Assembly (NCBI GenBank): GCA_910577585.1
Contig: CAJTNN010000001.1
Coordinates: forward strand, 122,855 to 186,854
DNA: 64,000 bases
Reading direction: 5' to 3'
Source: an uncultured Muribaculaceae bacterium
GTDB lineage: Bacteria > Bacteroidota > Bacteroidia > Bacteroidales > Muribaculaceae
Below, one piece after another: positions 51,707 through 60,478 of this stretch. The notes beneath the pieces were generated by a model. The model was not told where the DNA came from and did no database searches. It worked only from the letters and a program-made list of their open reading frames with translations. The position numbers were made by a program, and so were the translations under genes. The stretch's first letter is position 1. Every line of letters starts with the position of its first letter.

Positions 51707-52879
51707 ATGACTCAACAAATTGATTTTTCAGATATAGCCACTCTCGATGACGCAGTCTTTCATGAGACTATGGCCCGGCTTGTCAAGGAACCCGGTTTTC
51801 TGCACGCCGTCAACTACACCATGCCCCCGCAAGATGTGCCCGCGCTTATCGATGAACTCCTGAAAATCGACAATAAATATGATTTCCAGCATCAGGTGAT
51901 GTTTCCATTCCTCGAGATGCTGGCCAAAACCACTACCTCCGGCATTACGCTCGGGGGTGTGAAGCATCTCAATCCGGGGCGCAGTTACACTTTTATCACC
52001 AATCACCGTGATATAGTGCTCGATGCATCCTTCCTCAACCTGGCTTTCCTGCGCCGCGACCTCCCCACGTCGGAGGTGGCCATCGGCGACAATCTACTGA
52101 TATTCCCCTGGATCAGCGATCTGGTGCGTCTTAACAAGAGTTTTATCGTCAAACGCAACACCGGACTGCGCGAAGGTCTGCTGGCGGCCAAGAAACTCTC
52201 GGCATATATCCACCACTGTATCCTCGAAAAGAATGAGTCGGTATGGATTGCCCAACGCGAAGGCCGCGCCAAGGATTCGTCGGACCATACACAGGAGTCG
52301 CTCGTCAAGATGCTCTCTATCGGAGGTGAAGGCTCTTTCATGGAGAAACTCAAGGAAATCAATCTCATGCCCGTGGCCATCAGCTATGAGTATGACCCTA
52401 ACGACTACTTGAAAGCCCGCGAGTTCCTTATGCGCCGCCGCAATCCGGATTTCAAGAAGTCGCAACGCGACGATCTCTTCTCTATGGAGACCGGTCTGCT
52501 GCAGTTCAAGGGGAAAGTACATTTCCAGCTCACCCCCCGCATCAACTCGAAACTCGACCAGATAGGCAACTTCGGCGACATCAACACCGCCGCCCGCTAT
52601 GTGGTCAAGATTATCGACCAGGCTATCCACCGCAGCTATCTGATATACTCAATCAACTATGTGGCTTTCGACCTGCTGCACGCCACCGACCGCTTCAGCG
52701 CCAACTATACTCCCGAACGCCGCCAGGAGGTGCTCGACTACTTTAATGCCCAGCTTGATAAGGTCGACCTTCAGGACGTCACGCCCGAAGAACGCGAGTA
52801 TATGATGACGATGATGCTCACAATGTATGCCAATCCTCTGAAGAATAAGCTCCGCACCATTCTCGGAGGCATTGAATAA
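51707..52879 (+). CDS. Glycerophosphate/lysophosphatidate-type acyltransferase
   Basis: A 390-residue protein with a PlsC-like acyltransferase core. The motif TNHRDIVLDASFL (around residue 97) takes the place of the usual NHxxxxD box, with the His-Arg-Asp arrangement seen in a Bacteroidetes subgroup. WIAQREGRAKDSSDHTQESL fits the second substrate-binding block. No transmembrane segment is obvious, so membrane association would be peripheral. The likely role is acylation in phospholipid or related lipid synthesis; the acceptor is unknown. It is followed 15 bases later by the metallophosphoesterase gene. Confidence 0.78.
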   Translation: MTQQIDFSDIATLDDAVFHETMARLVKEPGFLHAVNYTMPPQDVPALIDELLKIDNKYDFQHQVMFPFLEMLAKTTTSGITLGGVKHLNPGRSYTFITNHRDIVLDASFLNLAFLRRDLPTSEVAIGDNLLIFPWISDLVRLNKSFIVKRNTGLREGLLAAKKLSAYIHHCILEKNESVWIAQREGRAKDSSDHTQESLVKMLSIGGEGSFMEKLKEINLMPVAISYEYDPNDYLKAREFLMRRRNPDFKKSQRDDLFSMETGLLQFKGKVHFQLTPRINSKLDQIGNFGDINTAARYVVKIIDQAIHRSYLIYSINYVAFDLLHATDRFSANYTPERRQEVLDYFNAQLDKVDLQDVTPEEREYMMTMMLTMYANPLKNKLRTILGGIE

Positions 52880-52894
52880 ACTTGCCCGCCCCGT

Positions 52895-54121
52895 ATGCGT
52901 ATACCCCTTATGATGGCTCTGCTGCTGAGCCTCGTGTCGCTGATCACCGACCTCTACATATATTTTGACCTGCGCAATAGCCTCAGCCGCCACAAAGTCT
53001 GGAGCCGGCTCTATCTGGCTTTCGCTTGCGCCGGATGGATTTTTCTGGCTTACTGCCTGCTCGCGCCAAGGCGTGACTCTGATTCAGGAATACTCTTCCT
53101 GATGTGGGGACTCTATGCCTACGCCACTGTCATTATACCCAAAATCATTTTCTGCATCTTCTCCTGGCTTGGAAATCTGCCACGCCTGTGGCGCCGTCGC
53201 CCCGTGAAGTTGGGGCTCTCGGCCGGACTCCCCCTCGGATTGATAGCCTTCGGAGCCATGTGGTGGGGAGCCGCCATCACCCGCCGCCAGATTGATGTGG
53301 TGAATGTAGAGATATCCAGTCCCAGACTCCCCGCTGCTTTCGATGGCTACAGGATGGTGCAGATTTCTGACCTGCATGTGGGCACTTGGGGCGAAGACAC
53401 CAGCTTTGTGGCTGAACTCGTAGATAGTGTCAATGCCCAGCACCCCGACATCATACTCTTCACCGGCGACATCGTCAACCGCGAATCTACCGAACTCGCC
53501 CCATTCCTCAACACCCTGGCCCGTCTGCATGCCCCCGACGGTGTATACTCCATACTTGGCAATCATGACTACGGCGACTATGTCGACTGGCCCTCGGCAG
53601 CCGACAAACGCGACAATCTGCAGCTCCTTAAAAACTGGCAGCGCCAGATCGGCTGGAAACTCCTTAATAATCAACGCACACAGATTGTACACGACAATGA
53701 CACCATTCAGCTCATCGGAGTCGAGAACTGGGGTGAACCACCTTTCCACCAGTACGGCCATCTGATTGACGCCTATCCGCTCAGCACCGACAGTCTGCAG
53801 CATCTCAACGACGACCGCTTCAAGATTCTTCTCACCCACAACCCCGAACACTGGCGACAGGAGGTGAGACGCATCTCTAATATCGACCTCTCGCTGTCGG
53901 GCCACACCCATGCCATGCAGTTCGAACTCAAGTTCGGCAATTGGCGCTGGAGCCCCTCGGCATGGAAATATGACCAATGGGGAGGCCTCTACGACTATAT
54001 CAATGCCAAAGGCGAAAAACTGCAGATATATGTCAATATCGGCGCTGGAGAAGTGGGGATACCCTCACGCATCGGCGCCACTCCCGAACTGACGGTGATA
54101 ACCCTGCGCAAAGCACCATGA
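52895..54121 (+). CDS. Membrane-bound metallophosphoesterase
   Basis: A 408-residue protein with four hydrophobic N-terminal segments (residues about 1-130) followed by a calcineurin-like phosphoesterase domain. Metal-binding motifs are ISDLHVG (about 156-162), FTGDIVN, GNHDYGDY, LTHNPEH and SGHTHAMQ, in the standard order. The layout is that of YaeI/YkuE-type enzymes, which act on lipid-linked phosphates; the substrate here is not known. Its stop overlaps the start of folK by four bases, and it follows the acyltransferase closely, so the three genes are one transcript. Confidence 0.9.
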   Translation: MRIPLMMALLLSLVSLITDLYIYFDLRNSLSRHKVWSRLYLAFACAGWIFLAYCLLAPRRDSDSGILFLMWGLYAYATVIIPKIIFCIFSWLGNLPRLWRRRPVKLGLSAGLPLGLIAFGAMWWGAAITRRQIDVVNVEISSPRLPAAFDGYRMVQISDLHVGTWGEDTSFVAELVDSVNAQHPDIILFTGDIVNRESTELAPFLNTLARLHAPDGVYSILGNHDYGDYVDWPSAADKRDNLQLLKNWQRQIGWKLLNNQRTQIVHDNDTIQLIGVENWGEPPFHQYGHLIDAYPLSTDSLQHLNDDRFKILLTHNPEHWRQEVRRISNIDLSLSGHTHAMQFELKFGNWRWSPSAWKYDQWGGLYDYINAKGEKLQIYVNIGAGEVGIPSRIGATPELTVITLRKAP

Positions 54122-54516
54122 TTACATGCTATCTCAGTCTGGGCAGCAATGATGGCGACCGCGAGGCACATCTGCGCCACGCCTTGAACTTCCTCGACGA
54201 AATATGCCTCGCCTCTTACGCCAGCACCGCCTATGAGTCGGCCGCTCTCTCAAGCTCGCGCCGTGATGCCTCACCAAAACCTCACTACCTCAACGCCGTG
54301 GCATTGGTGGAATTTGAGGGTGAACTCGCCACTCTCGAGGCTATGCTCAAGGCCTGCGAGGTGATGGAGGGGCGCACTTCTGAAGCACGTGCCGAAGGGC
54401 GCGTGCCTCTCGACATTGATGTCGTGATAGCCGACGGAGAGATTAAGCGTCCTAAAGATCATGCCCTCTATTTCTTCCGCCGCGGCTACGAAGAGCTGCT
54501 CGAGCTGCACTCCTGA
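54118..54516 (+). CDS. folK: 6-hydroxymethyl-7,8-dihydropterin pyrophosphokinase
   Basis: HPPK transfers pyrophosphate to the pterin in folate synthesis. The start is the ATG at 54118, overlapping the upstream stop (ATGA) and giving 132 residues; a longer open frame from 53977 reads through the neighbouring gene in another frame and is not credible. Motifs are YLSLGSNDGDREAHLRHAL at the N-terminus, HYLNAVALVEFEG in the middle and RVPLDIDVVIADG for the metal site (LDID in place of LDLD). It is shorter than the usual 150-180 residues, mainly at the C-terminus. Confidence 0.85.
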   Translation: MITCYLSLGSNDGDREAHLRHALNFLDEICLASYASTAYESAALSSSRRDASPKPHYLNAVALVEFEGELATLEAMLKACEVMEGRTSEARAEGRVPLDIDVVIADGEIKRPKDHALYFFRRGYEELLELHS

Positions 54517-54613
54517 GACTGACATTTACCCCGCCGCACCCCTTATCGACACTTTCCCCGAGAAAATTCATATAAAAATAGGATAAAATAGCGGTAATCC
54601 GCAATTTTTTCAC

Positions 54614-54621
54614 TATCTTTG
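54614..54621 (+). promoter_or_regulatory. Promoter -7 element for bamD
   Basis: TATCTTTG fits TAnnTTTG and lies 24 bases before the bamD ATG, giving a very short leader. Confidence 0.6.
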
Positions 54622-54645
54622 CAACCTCAAAGCGCTTTGTAGAAA

Positions 54646-55452
54646 ATGAGAAATATTTCTGTCATATTGGCGGGGCTTCTGCTCCTCATCATCGGAGGAT
54701 GCGGAGAGTACTCAAAAGTGCTCAAAAGCCGCGACGTCGATTATAAATTCGAATATGCCAAGAGAGCCTACGACGAAGGTAAATACCTTCAGGCCATCAC
54801 GGTGCTCTCTGATGTTATCCAACCCCTGCGCGGTGGCGCCAAGGGTGAGGAGGCTCTCTATCTACTTGGCAAATCCTACTACGAAAATAAGGATTACCTG
54901 AATTCAGGCGTATACTTCAAGACCTACTACACCCGCTACCCGAAAGGCAAATTCGCGGAGGACGCACGTTTCTATTCGGGCTACGGCTACTACCTCGATT
55001 CACCCGACCCACAGCTCGACCAGTCGAGCACCCGCAAAGCCATCGAGGAGCTCCAGGGATTTCTTGACTACTTCCCCCGTTCTGACAAAGCCACAATGGC
55101 CCAGAATGCCATCTTCGAGATGCAGGACCGTCTGACTCTCAAAGAACTGCAGAACGCCCAGCTCTACTACAATCTTGGCAACTTCCTCGGCAATAACTAC
55201 CAAGCCGCTGTCATAACCTCGCAGAATGCCCTCAAGGAGTATCCCTATTCAAAATACCGCGAGGAATTCGAACTGCTCATCCTTAAGTCGAAGTATCAGG
55301 AGGCAAAAAACTCAGTGGCCGAAAAACGCGAGGACAGATACCGCGACGTGATTGACGAATATTATTCCTTCTCGAATAATTTCCCGGATTCCAAGAACCT
55401 TAAGGAGGCTGAAAACATTTATAATCTGGCACGCCGCCACGTCAAGGATTGA
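54646..55452 (+). CDS. bamD: Outer-membrane assembly lipoprotein BamD
   Basis: BamD is the essential lipoprotein of the BAM complex that inserts beta-barrel proteins. The 268-residue protein has a lipoprotein signal with lipobox IIGGC (Cys19), then five TPR-like helical pairs (FEYAKRAYDEGKYLQAITVL, LGKSYYENKDYLNSGVYFKT, STRKAIEELQGFLDYFPRSD, NYQAAVITSQNALKEYP, RDVIDEYYSFSNNFPDS). The length is as expected. rpoZ follows after 32 bases, a common Bacteroidetes pairing. Confidence 0.93.
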   Translation: MRNISVILAGLLLLIIGGCGEYSKVLKSRDVDYKFEYAKRAYDEGKYLQAITVLSDVIQPLRGGAKGEEALYLLGKSYYENKDYLNSGVYFKTYYTRYPKGKFAEDARFYSGYGYYLDSPDPQLDQSSTRKAIEELQGFLDYFPRSDKATMAQNAIFEMQDRLTLKELQNAQLYYNLGNFLGNNYQAAVITSQNALKEYPYSKYREEFELLILKSKYQEAKNSVAEKREDRYRDVIDEYYSFSNNFPDSKNLKEAENIYNLARRHVKD

Positions 55453-55484
55453 ATTTGAAATTTCCTAATTATTGAATATAAGAT

Positions 55485-55820
55485 ATGGATTACAAAAAGA
55501 CTAATGCTCCGCTCACTACCGTGACCCGCGATATGATCGCTATGGCCGAACAGACCGGAAACGTCTACGAAACTGTCTGCATCATTGGCAAACGCGCCAA
55601 TCAGATCAGCGCAGATCTCAAAAAGGAACTCGAAAAGAAACTTCAGGAGTTCGCATCGACCGACAACATGGAGGAGGTGTCGGAAAACCGCGAGCAAATC
55701 GAGATTTCAAAATTCTACGAGAAGCTGCCGAAGCCGACTCTTATCGCCACACAGGAGTATATCGACCATAAACTCTATTTCTCCAACCCCCTCAAGGAGA
55801 AAGACCACCTCAAAGACTGA
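55485..55820 (+). CDS. rpoZ: DNA-directed RNA polymerase omega subunit
   Basis: A 111-residue small polymerase subunit that helps fold and hold the beta' subunit. The family region is TVTRDMIAMAEQTGNVYETV and IIGKRANQISADLKKELEKK, followed by a Bacteroidetes-type charged middle and the ending IDHKLYFSNPLKEKDHLKD. It is co-transcribed with bamD, and a perfect palindromic terminator follows at 55870-55895. Confidence 0.85.
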   Translation: MDYKKTNAPLTTVTRDMIAMAEQTGNVYETVCIIGKRANQISADLKKELEKKLQEFASTDNMEEVSENREQIEISKFYEKLPKPTLIATQEYIDHKLYFSNPLKEKDHLKD

Positions 55821-55869
55821 AAAAGACTGACAGTCGGCTGCGCCGGCGCGTATACTATATACCATATTT

Positions 55870-55895
55870 GCGGTCCGGCTCATGAGCCGGACCGC
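55870..55895 (+). terminator. Perfect palindrome ending the bamD-rpoZ unit
   Basis: A 26-base perfect palindrome (GCGGTCCGGCTCA and its inverse), followed by TTTAA. A 22-bp-spaced direct repeat TTTAAGCATTTAC (55896 and 55918) comes directly after it. Confidence 0.7.
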
Positions 55896-55944
55896 TTTAA
55901 GCATTTACACCCCTAAGTTTAAGCATTTACCCCCCACAAGCTAA

Positions 55945-55952
55945 TATCTTTA
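55945..55952 (+). promoter_or_regulatory. Possible promoter -7 element
   Basis: TATCTTTA differs from TAnnTTTG only in the last base and lies 24 bases before the start at 55977. Confidence 0.35.
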
Positions 55953-55976
55953 GCTTCGTACATCAAACCTTCCGAC

Positions 55977-57722
55977 ATGACCATCCATATCTTTAACCCG
56001 GAGTCAGACTACGCCCTGGCATCTTTCAGCCCGGGATATACACCCCCGGCAGAGATTCTGCAACTCAGGGCCCGCATGGCTCTTACCCCGGCTGCATGGG
56101 CTATCCCGGGTGACGCCATCCTGATGCTCGATGAAAAGGCTGAGTTGCATGCCGATAAGTCAATGCTTGACACTAAGGGATTGCGACTGATCAGTCTGGC
56201 TGACATCCGCGGATTTCTGGATGATAACCCTGAGGCTACGATTCGCCCGTGGGGCTGGAATCCTATGCTGTGCCACCAGCTGCGTCTGGCAGGTGTCGAC
56301 GACGCTCACCTCCCTTCGGATGAAGAGATGGCTGAGATACGCCGACTCTCTCACCGCCGCACAGCCGCCGAGTTCAATCGCCTACTCAACGCGCAGCTCT
56401 GCAAGTCGACCGAACTTGCGCGCCACATTTCGCCGGAGGCAATTGAATTTACAGATTCGGATGAGGCCATGCAATGGGAGGCCGCCAATCATCCGGCTTT
56501 CTTCAAGGCTCCATGGAGCAGCTCCGGGCGCGGCGTCCTTTTCACCGACACCCTCGATGCCGAGTCGCGCATCAGACCCTGGATTGCAGGTATTATCCGC
56601 CGCCAGGGTAGTGTCATGGCTGAGTCAGCGGCCCAAAAAGTAATTGACTTCGCCACCGAATGGGAAGCCGATACCGATGCTGATGGAGAAGTCTCGCTTA
56701 AATTTCTCGGTGTCTCGCTTTTCGAAGCATCCTTCAGAGGGAAATATCACTCCAATCGTCATGCGCCACAGCGTGAGCTGATGCAATCAATACGCCGCGC
56801 GGCTCCTGATTTCGGCCATGAATTCATCTCGGCCCAACGCGATGCGCTTAAGTCGATAATCGAAAGTTCTCCCGCCGGAAGCAGATACCATGGGTTTATC
56901 GGCATTGATATGCTCGCCGATAGCGACGGACGCATACGCGGTGGAATCGAACTTAACTTCCGACGCACTATGGGGATTCCGCCAATTGAAATACTTATCA
57001 TCGGACGTGGCAATGTGGCGGCTCATCTTGAGAAAGCCTTCCAGTCAAAAGCGATTCCGGCCATATGCTGCAATCCTCACGAGGAATGTTTTCCGCAGGC
57101 TGAGACCTACATCATCGCCGTCAAGGATGATGCGATTGCTGAGGTGGCAAGACGTCTTCAACCATCTCCCGGGTCGATAGTCGCCCACACTTCAGGAAGC
57201 GTGGGCATAGAGGCTCTTGCCGGCAATCTTCCACCTGCTTCTCACTGCGGAGTCTTCTATCCGCTGCAGACATTCTCGCACGATGTCGAGATGAACTATG
57301 CCGACATACCCTTCCTTATCGAGGGGTCGGATGCCGCTGCCACTTCACGCCTCATGCACCTGGCCAAGCTCCTGTCGCTAAATGTGGCTGAGGCTGACTC
57401 CACTCTGCGCGCCCATTATCATCTCGCAGCCGTCATAGCCTGCAATTTCGCCAACCATATGTGCACTCTGGCTTCGCAGTATCTCAATGCCAGACATCTT
57501 GACTTCCGGATGCTGCTCCCACTGCTCAACCAGACTATTGCCAAATTATCCGTCACTACACCTGCGCTGGCTCAGACCGGACCTGCAGTAAGAGGCGACC
57601 GCAAGGTGATAGCCAAACATCTGGCAGCGCTCAAGGATTTCCCCGATATGGCGGCGTTGTATAAACTCGTGTCTGAATCAATCATGAATACCCATCTCAA
57701 CACCCACCTGCCCAATGAGTAA
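55977..57722 (+). CDS. Fusion of an ATP-grasp-like domain with a DUF2520/Rossmann domain
   Basis: A 581-residue two-part protein. Residues 1 to about 333 resemble a Bacteroidetes protein of ATP-grasp appearance (MTIHIFNPESDYALAS at the start, PWGWNPMLCHQL, FFKAPWSSSGRGVLF, GFIGIDML, GGIELNFRRTMG). Residues about 337-575 are a Rossmann domain (IEILIIGRGNVAAHLEKAF) with DUF2520 (HCGVFYPLQTFSHDVEMNYA, ARAHYHLAAVIACNFANHM-like). These two parts are, to my knowledge, usually separate genes; here they are joined directly after RRTMG. The frame is open throughout, so no frameshift is needed. The last 8 bases overlap the next gene. The function of both halves is unknown. Confidence 0.72.
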   Translation: MTIHIFNPESDYALASFSPGYTPPAEILQLRARMALTPAAWAIPGDAILMLDEKAELHADKSMLDTKGLRLISLADIRGFLDDNPEATIRPWGWNPMLCHQLRLAGVDDAHLPSDEEMAEIRRLSHRRTAAEFNRLLNAQLCKSTELARHISPEAIEFTDSDEAMQWEAANHPAFFKAPWSSSGRGVLFTDTLDAESRIRPWIAGIIRRQGSVMAESAAQKVIDFATEWEADTDADGEVSLKFLGVSLFEASFRGKYHSNRHAPQRELMQSIRRAAPDFGHEFISAQRDALKSIIESSPAGSRYHGFIGIDMLADSDGRIRGGIELNFRRTMGIPPIEILIIGRGNVAAHLEKAFQSKAIPAICCNPHEECFPQAETYIIAVKDDAIAEVARRLQPSPGSIVAHTSGSVGIEALAGNLPPASHCGVFYPLQTFSHDVEMNYADIPFLIEGSDAAATSRLMHLAKLLSLNVAEADSTLRAHYHLAAVIACNFANHMCTLASQYLNARHLDFRMLLPLLNQTIAKLSVTTPALAQTGPAVRGDRKVIAKHLAALKDFPDMAALYKLVSESIMNTHLNTHLPNE

Positions 57723-58236
57723 ACTTCCGCAAGATGCAAGCCGCATCAAGGCCTTTGTGCTTGATGTCGACGGTGTGCTCTCAGCCAACACCCTTATGAT
57801 TGCCGATGATGGCCAGCTGATCCGCACCTCTAATATTAAAGATGGTTTCGCTCTACGTGCGGCCTTGGCCGAGGGTTATCATATCGCCATCATCAGCGGC
57901 GGAAAGAACGAGATTGTGCGCCGACGATTCAATTTGCTTGGAATCACCGATATCTATCTCGGCATATCCGATAAGCTGCCCAAACTCAAGCAGTGGATGG
58001 CAAAGACCGGACTGGGACCGGATGAAATCGCTTATATGGGCGATGACATAGCTGATGTGAGATGCATGAATCTTGCCGGACTCGCCGCCGCCCCATGCGA
58101 TGCTGCCCCCGAGGCTCTTGAGGGCGCCGATTTCATATCGAAAGCCAAAGGGGGCGAGGGATGTGTGCGTGACCTGATAGAGTGTGTGATGCGTGCCCAG
58201 TCACGCTGGCCCGGCATTGACACCGCACTCTCCTGA
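57715..58236 (+). CDS. KdsC-like HAD phosphatase
   Basis: A 173-residue HAD-superfamily enzyme of the KDO-8-phosphate phosphatase type, which supplies KDO for the lipid A core. The nucleophile motif is LDVDGVLS (Asp17 and Asp19), and the other motifs are AIISGGKNEIVRRR and AYMGDDIADVRCM. The length and absence of a cap domain match KdsC, which works as a tetramer. It overlaps the DUF2520 fusion gene by 8 bases and precedes maf, the order commonly seen in Bacteroidetes. Confidence 0.88.
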   Translation: MSKLPQDASRIKAFVLDVDGVLSANTLMIADDGQLIRTSNIKDGFALRAALAEGYHIAIISGGKNEIVRRRFNLLGITDIYLGISDKLPKLKQWMAKTGLGPDEIAYMGDDIADVRCMNLAGLAAAPCDAAPEALEGADFISKAKGGEGCVRDLIECVMRAQSRWPGIDTALS

Positions 58237-58377
58237 TGGCGGGGACTACCCTCCCATTTCGTAGAGGCTCAGTATCTGCGCCCGGCATTCAGAACGACTG
58301 CGTCTGGCATCCATAACGACTGCGCCTGAACTCAAGAATTAATTACAACTGATACCAAGAATAAATAGAACTTATTT

Positions 58378-58959
58378 ATGCTCAACAACATAGCAAAATA
58401 CAAGATTCTGCTCGGCAGCAAGTCTCCGCGCCGACGCGAACTTCTGGAGATGCTGCGCATCCCCTTCACAGTGTGCAACATCCCCGGCATTGAGGAGAGT
58501 TATCCCGAGGATATGCCTCCGCAGAATGTGCCGCAATATCTTTCGGAGGTGAAAGCCAACGCTTTTCTGAAACGTCTGAAAAGCGATGAACTCGTGATTA
58601 CGGCCGATACGCTCGTAGTGCTCGGCGACAAAATCTTCGGCAAACCCAAGAGCCACCAGGAGGCTATCGAGATGCTCATGGAGCTGAGCGGACGCGAGCA
58701 TCAGGTGATAACCGGTGTCACCCTCGCCACCCACACCACCCGCACCTCATTCACCACCACCACCGACGTGAAGTTTGCCGAAATCACTCCCGATGAGGCC
58801 GAGTACTATGTCGACAGTTTCTCACCTCTCGACAAAGCCGGAGCCTACGGCATTCAGGAATGGATCGGAGGGGTGGCCGTCGAAAGCATCCACGGCAGTT
58901 TCTACAATGTCATGGGTCTCCCCATCCACCGCCTTTACCAGGAGTTGAAGCAATTCTGA
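58378..58959 (+). CDS. maf: Maf-family nucleotide pyrophosphatase
   Basis: A 193-residue enzyme that hydrolyses non-canonical or methylated nucleoside triphosphates. It shows ILLGSKSPRRRELLEML at the start, TADTLVVLGDKIFGKP (metal-binding Asp) and DKAGAYGIQEWIGGVAVESI, the signature of the dTTP/UTP pyrophosphatase branch. The length is normal. It is separated by 141 bases from the KdsC-like gene, a gap with a 22-bp-spaced direct repeat ACGACTGCG (58294 and 58316). Confidence 0.92.
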   Translation: MLNNIAKYKILLGSKSPRRRELLEMLRIPFTVCNIPGIEESYPEDMPPQNVPQYLSEVKANAFLKRLKSDELVITADTLVVLGDKIFGKPKSHQEAIEMLMELSGREHQVITGVTLATHTTRTSFTTTTDVKFAEITPDEAEYYVDSFSPLDKAGAYGIQEWIGGVAVESIHGSFYNVMGLPIHRLYQELKQF

Positions 58960-58967
58960 GCCTATCC

Positions 58968-59009
58968 GGAATATATTCTGAATCACCTTGGAATATATCC
59001 TGAATCACC
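58968..59009. repeat. Two-unit direct repeat, 22-bp period
   Basis: GGAATATATTCTGAATCACC at 58968-58987 recurs with one change at 58990-59009. A minor local duplication after maf. Confidence 0.6.
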
Positions 59010-59040
59010 AGCCACATATCACTCTCTACCGAATACGTCA

Positions 59041-59075
59041 ATGGCCGGACATCACTTTTTCAGATGTCCGGCCAT
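59041..59075. terminator. Bidirectional terminator between maf and the ROK gene
   Basis: Perfect 13-base arms ATGGCCGGACATC (59041-59053) and its inverse (59063-59075), with TTTTT in the loop region. Confidence 0.75.
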
Positions 59076-59108
59076 TAATAATATATGAAGCAATTACTTA
59101 TTAGATAA

Positions 59109-60167
59109 TCAAGCTTCGGGGGCTTCGGGGGCTGCGGGAGCGGCAGGGGCAGGTGCGGCGGCAGGTGCGGGAGTGCTGAACACAGCGGGTGTCTCCACAC
59201 GGAATTTTGCCTCCCAGCCCAAAGCAGATGCGCCGAGCACAGCAGCATCACTCTCCTTGAGTTCCGACAGGATAATCTTGGTCTTGCCACGGAAAATCGG
59301 GAAAAGCGACTTCTCAAACGACTCACGCAGCGGACGCAGCAGAAGGTCGCCACTCTTGGCCAAACCGCCGAAGAGCACAATAGCCTGCGGGCTTGAGAAG
59401 GCCACCATATCGGCGAAAGCCTCACCCAGAATCTTGCCGGTGTATTCAAAAATCTCCTTGGCAAGTTTATCGCCGGCTACAGCCGCATCATATACATCCT
59501 TTGATGTGATGTTCTCAATCTCCAGATTGCGCAGCGTAGAGGGGTCAGTGCGGATTTCAAGGAATTCGCGGGCAGTGCGGGCCACACCCGTAGCCGAGCA
59601 GTAAGCCTCCAGACATCCTGTGCGACCACATCCGCACACACGTCCGTTGTTGCGCTTCATCACCACGTGTCCGAGCTCACCGGCAAAGCCGTCGTGGCCA
59701 TACACGAGCTGGCCATTGACCACTATGCCCGAGCCTACACCGGTGCCGAGAGTAATCATGATGAAATCTTTCATGCCCCGTGCGGCGCCATAGGTCATCT
59801 CGCCAAGAGCGGCAGCGTTGGCATCGTTGGTCACAGCCACCGGAGTGCCGTTGAATGCCATGCTCACTTTCTCGGCAAGCGGAAGTATGCCGTTGCCCCA
59901 CGGAAGGTTGGGGGCATTCTGTATCTCGCCGGTATAATAATTGGCGTTAGGCGCACCGATGCCGATGCCCTGTATCTCATTCTCGACGTCATTCGACTTG
60001 AGCAGACGAATCACCTCTGTATGAAGTTCATCGATATAATCATCGAAATTCGAATGTTTGCGAGTCTTGATTGAGTCACTTGCCACTACATGGCCTCTTG
60101 CATCCACGATGCCGAACACGGTGTTGGTGCCACCTATGTCGATGCCAAGCACATAAGGTTTGCTCAT
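59109..60167 (-). CDS. ROK-family sugar kinase
   Basis: A 352-residue cytoplasmic kinase, probably a glucokinase. The N-terminal ATP-binding motif is GIDIGGTNTVFGIVD, the catalytic region is NDANAAALGEMTYGAARG, and the zinc-binding ROK signature is CGCGRTGCLEAYCS (around residue 180). The C-terminal roughly 25 residues (after AKFRVETPAVF) form an unusual Ala/Pro-rich tail not needed for the fold. Substrate specificity cannot be fixed by eye; glucose is most common. A minus-strand promoter lies at 60358-60365. Confidence 0.88.
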   Translation of the reverse strand: MSKPYVLGIDIGGTNTVFGIVDARGHVVASDSIKTRKHSNFDDYIDELHTEVIRLLKSNDVENEIQGIGIGAPNANYYTGEIQNAPNLPWGNGILPLAEKVSMAFNGTPVAVTNDANAAALGEMTYGAARGMKDFIMITLGTGVGSGIVVNGQLVYGHDGFAGELGHVVMKRNNGRVCGCGRTGCLEAYCSATGVARTAREFLEIRTDPSTLRNLEIENITSKDVYDAAVAGDKLAKEIFEYTGKILGEAFADMVAFSSPQAIVLFGGLAKSGDLLLRPLRESFEKSLFPIFRGKTKIILSELKESDAAVLGASALGWEAKFRVETPAVFSTPAPAAAPAPAAPAAPEAPEA

Positions 60168-60478
60168 GGTTTTTATTTAGCTTTTATGGTCTGATAATTT
60201 ATTTGTTTTCTCTATTATTGTCGGGGGCGGATGCAATGCGTTTGACCCTTAGGCAGCATGGTCAATCCGTAGCGCAAGCATTTCTACCCGCACACCGCAC
60301 AGTGTCTGTAAGCCGGGGAGAGCGGCGGGCAATCTGCCCGTCGGTCATTTACAATTGCAAAGATAATATTTTTTCTCTAAATCAAGTGCAATTAACTTCA
60401 TTTTTTAAACGAACTTCACTACATTTAAGACCTTGGAGTTGTTATATCAATACAGTATTTAATCAACACTATACACGC
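60168..60478. other. Divergent intergenic region
   Basis: These 311 bases hold the ROK promoter on the minus strand and a CGGGCA/TGCCCG hairpin (about 60328-60342) within its leader. The part before the VOC gene is AT-rich with no exact TAnnTTTG on the plus strand. Confidence 0.55.
60358..60365 (-). promoter_or_regulatory. Promoter -7 element for the ROK kinase
   Basis: CAAAGATA on the plus strand reads TATCTTTG on the minus strand, a full match, about 190 bases upstream of the start. Confidence 0.6.

Noticed and set aside
53977..54117. N-terminal extension of folK to 53977
   Set aside because: It overlaps the metallophosphoesterase in another frame and is Arg-rich. The ATG at 54118 overlaps the upstream stop in the usual coupled manner and begins with the HPPK motif.
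60071..60478. N-terminal extension of the VOC gene
   Set aside because: It would run through the ROK start and promoter region and is rich in Cys, His and Leu with no family match.
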